22,014 nt of DNA from Streptosporangiaceae bacterium (GTDB lineage: Bacteria; Actinomycetota; Actinomycetes; Streptosporangiales; Streptosporangiaceae). The stretch covers positions 1 to 22,014 of the forward strand of contig JASHQP010000084.1 of the NCBI GenBank assembly GCA_030039095.1, read 5' to 3'. Below are positions 21,194-22,014 of this stretch, in pieces. Below the pieces are notes generated by a model. It had not been told where the DNA came from. It saw nothing but the letters and a program-made list of their open reading frames with translations, and did no database searches. Both the position numbers and the translations under genes were made by a program. The stretch's first letter is position 1; each line of letters starts with the position of its first letter.

Positions 21194-22014
21194 ATGCGAC
21201 CGATCGTGCTGGACATGAACGGGTTCGCCTCGTTCCGCGAGGCGGCCACGATCGACTTCTCCGATGCGGACTTCTTCGCCCTGGTCGGCCCCACCGGGTC
21301 GGGCAAGTCGACGGTCATCGACGCGATGACCTTCGCGCTGTATGGCTCGGTGCCCCGCTGGGGCCACAAGGGCATGGTCTCGCTGGCGCTCGCGCCCACC
21401 ACCGCCCGCGGCACGGTGCGGCTGGTGTTCGAGGTCGACGGCCAGCGTTACGTCGTTGCCCGCGAGCTGCGGCGGATGGGCAGCCAGGTGAGCCAGAAGG
21501 CGGCGAGCCTGGAGCGGCTGGCCGACCCGCGGGGCCGGGGCGAGCGGGGCGAACCCCCGACCGAGGTCATGGCCAAGGACCTCGCCGGTGTCGCCGACGC
21601 CGTCGAGCGGCTGCTCGGGCTGTCTTACGAAGACTTCTGCCAGTGCGTCGTCCTCCCGCAGGGCCAGTTCGCCGACTTCCTGCACGCCACGCCGAAGATC
21701 CGCCAGGAGATCCTGCTCCGGCTGCTCGGCGCCGAGCACTACCGGCAGATGATGGTGCGGGCGAACCAGCGCGCCAGCGACGCCGGCAAGCGGGCCGAGA
21801 CCCTGGAAGAGACCCTGGCCAGCTTCGGAGATGCCACCGGCACCGCCGAGGACGCCGCGCGCGCCAGCGAGACGGCACTGGCCAGCCTGGCCGACCGGGT
21901 GGATGCCGCCGTGCCGCGGATCAACGCCGCCCGTGCGGAGCTCGCGGCCGCCGAAGCCGACCTGGCTCGCCTGGACACCGACCGTGCGGCGCTGGCCGCG
22001 GTGCGGATACCCGG
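21194..22014 (+). CDS. sbcC: SbcC/Rad50-type ATPase, cut by window end
   Basis: The first 273 codons are present and no stop is reached. The Rad50/SbcC N-terminal ATPase shows MNGFASFREAATIDFSDADFFALVGPTGSGKST, with a canonical Walker A at 32-40 (GPTGSGKST). The SbcC hallmark follows, LPQGQFADFLHA with the Q-loop, and then EILLRLLGAEHY. From about residue 195 the sequence becomes coiled coil. The rest of the coil, zinc hook and C-terminal ATPase half lie beyond the window. GAAGGAG about 6 nt upstream supports ATG 21194; the SbcD stop is 18 nt before it. Last visible member of the HerA-SbcD-SbcC operon. Confidence 0.93.
   Translation, partial: MRPIVLDMNGFASFREAATIDFSDADFFALVGPTGSGKSTVIDAMTFALYGSVPRWGHKGMVSLALAPTTARGTVRLVFEVDGQRYVVARELRRMGSQVSQKAASLERLADPRGRGERGEPPTEVMAKDLAGVADAVERLLGLSYEDFCQCVVLPQGQFADFLHATPKIRQEILLRLLGAEHYRQMMVRANQRASDAGKRAETLEETLASFGDATGTAEDAARASETALASLADRVDAAVPRINAARAELAAAEADLARLDTDRAALAAVRIP

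Noticed and set aside
19541..21739. 732-aa minus-strand open frame
   Set aside because: It is a shadow of the HerA, SbcD and SbcC genes, whose motifs are unmistakable on the plus strand.

Overview
The window is very GC-rich, with strong G/C bias at third codon positions, frequent GTG starts and actinobacterial families throughout: HxlR and ArsR regulators, an actinobacterial ECF-type protein, a CarD/Tudor-like small protein and an HBHA-like/XRE pair. It is most likely the chromosome of a large-genome actinomycete, perhaps Streptosporangiales-like; the order is my inference. I see no rRNA, tRNA, CRISPR or prophage module.

Layout. 1-1.95 kb: an IS110-family transposase whose fourth acidic residue appears to be lost, between non-coding flanks. 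1.95-4.18 kb (-): a tight three-gene operon of a channel-like membrane protein, an M41/FtsH-like zinc peptidase domain protein and a MmcQ/YjbR protein. 4.39-5.36 kb (+): two membrane proteins. 5.6-6.9 kb: an HxlR regulator convergent with a FrnE/DsbA-like oxidoreductase and a translationally coupled 55-aa cysteine-containing protein; both promoters carry the same 12-bp word. 7.1-7.85 kb (-): an SDR oxidoreductase. 8.0-8.56 kb: a small conserved-looking protein divergent from a GntR-type regulator. 8.8-10.06 kb (+): an FMN-dependent alpha-hydroxyacid dehydrogenase.

10.2-14.1 kb is a mosaic: a Tudor/CarD-like small protein, a 5'-truncated AlkZ-like (HTH_42) gene, a small coupled protein, an ArsR regulator with a leaderless-type promoter, a 5'-truncated YciI remnant, an alpha/beta hydrolase and a full-length AlkZ-like protein that keeps the QxQ motif. 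14.1-16.25 kb (-): an amidohydrolase, an XRE regulator and an HBHA/phasin-like protein, resembling the mycobacterial Rv0474-hbhA pair.

16.5-18.0 kb (+): a one-piece sigma-factor-like protein fused to a zinc-finger-like anti-sigma segment, one membrane helix and a Pro/Thr-rich extracellular tail, preceded by a 17-bp bulged inverted repeat. 18.1-22.0 kb (+): a HerA-like ATPase, SbcD and SbcC (cut by the window end), a bacterial counterpart of the archaeal HerA-Mre11-Rad50 set. Together with the AlkZ-like proteins this makes DNA repair a theme of the window. Short tandem repeats (15-33 bp units) recur in intergenic DNA and in gene 3' ends.
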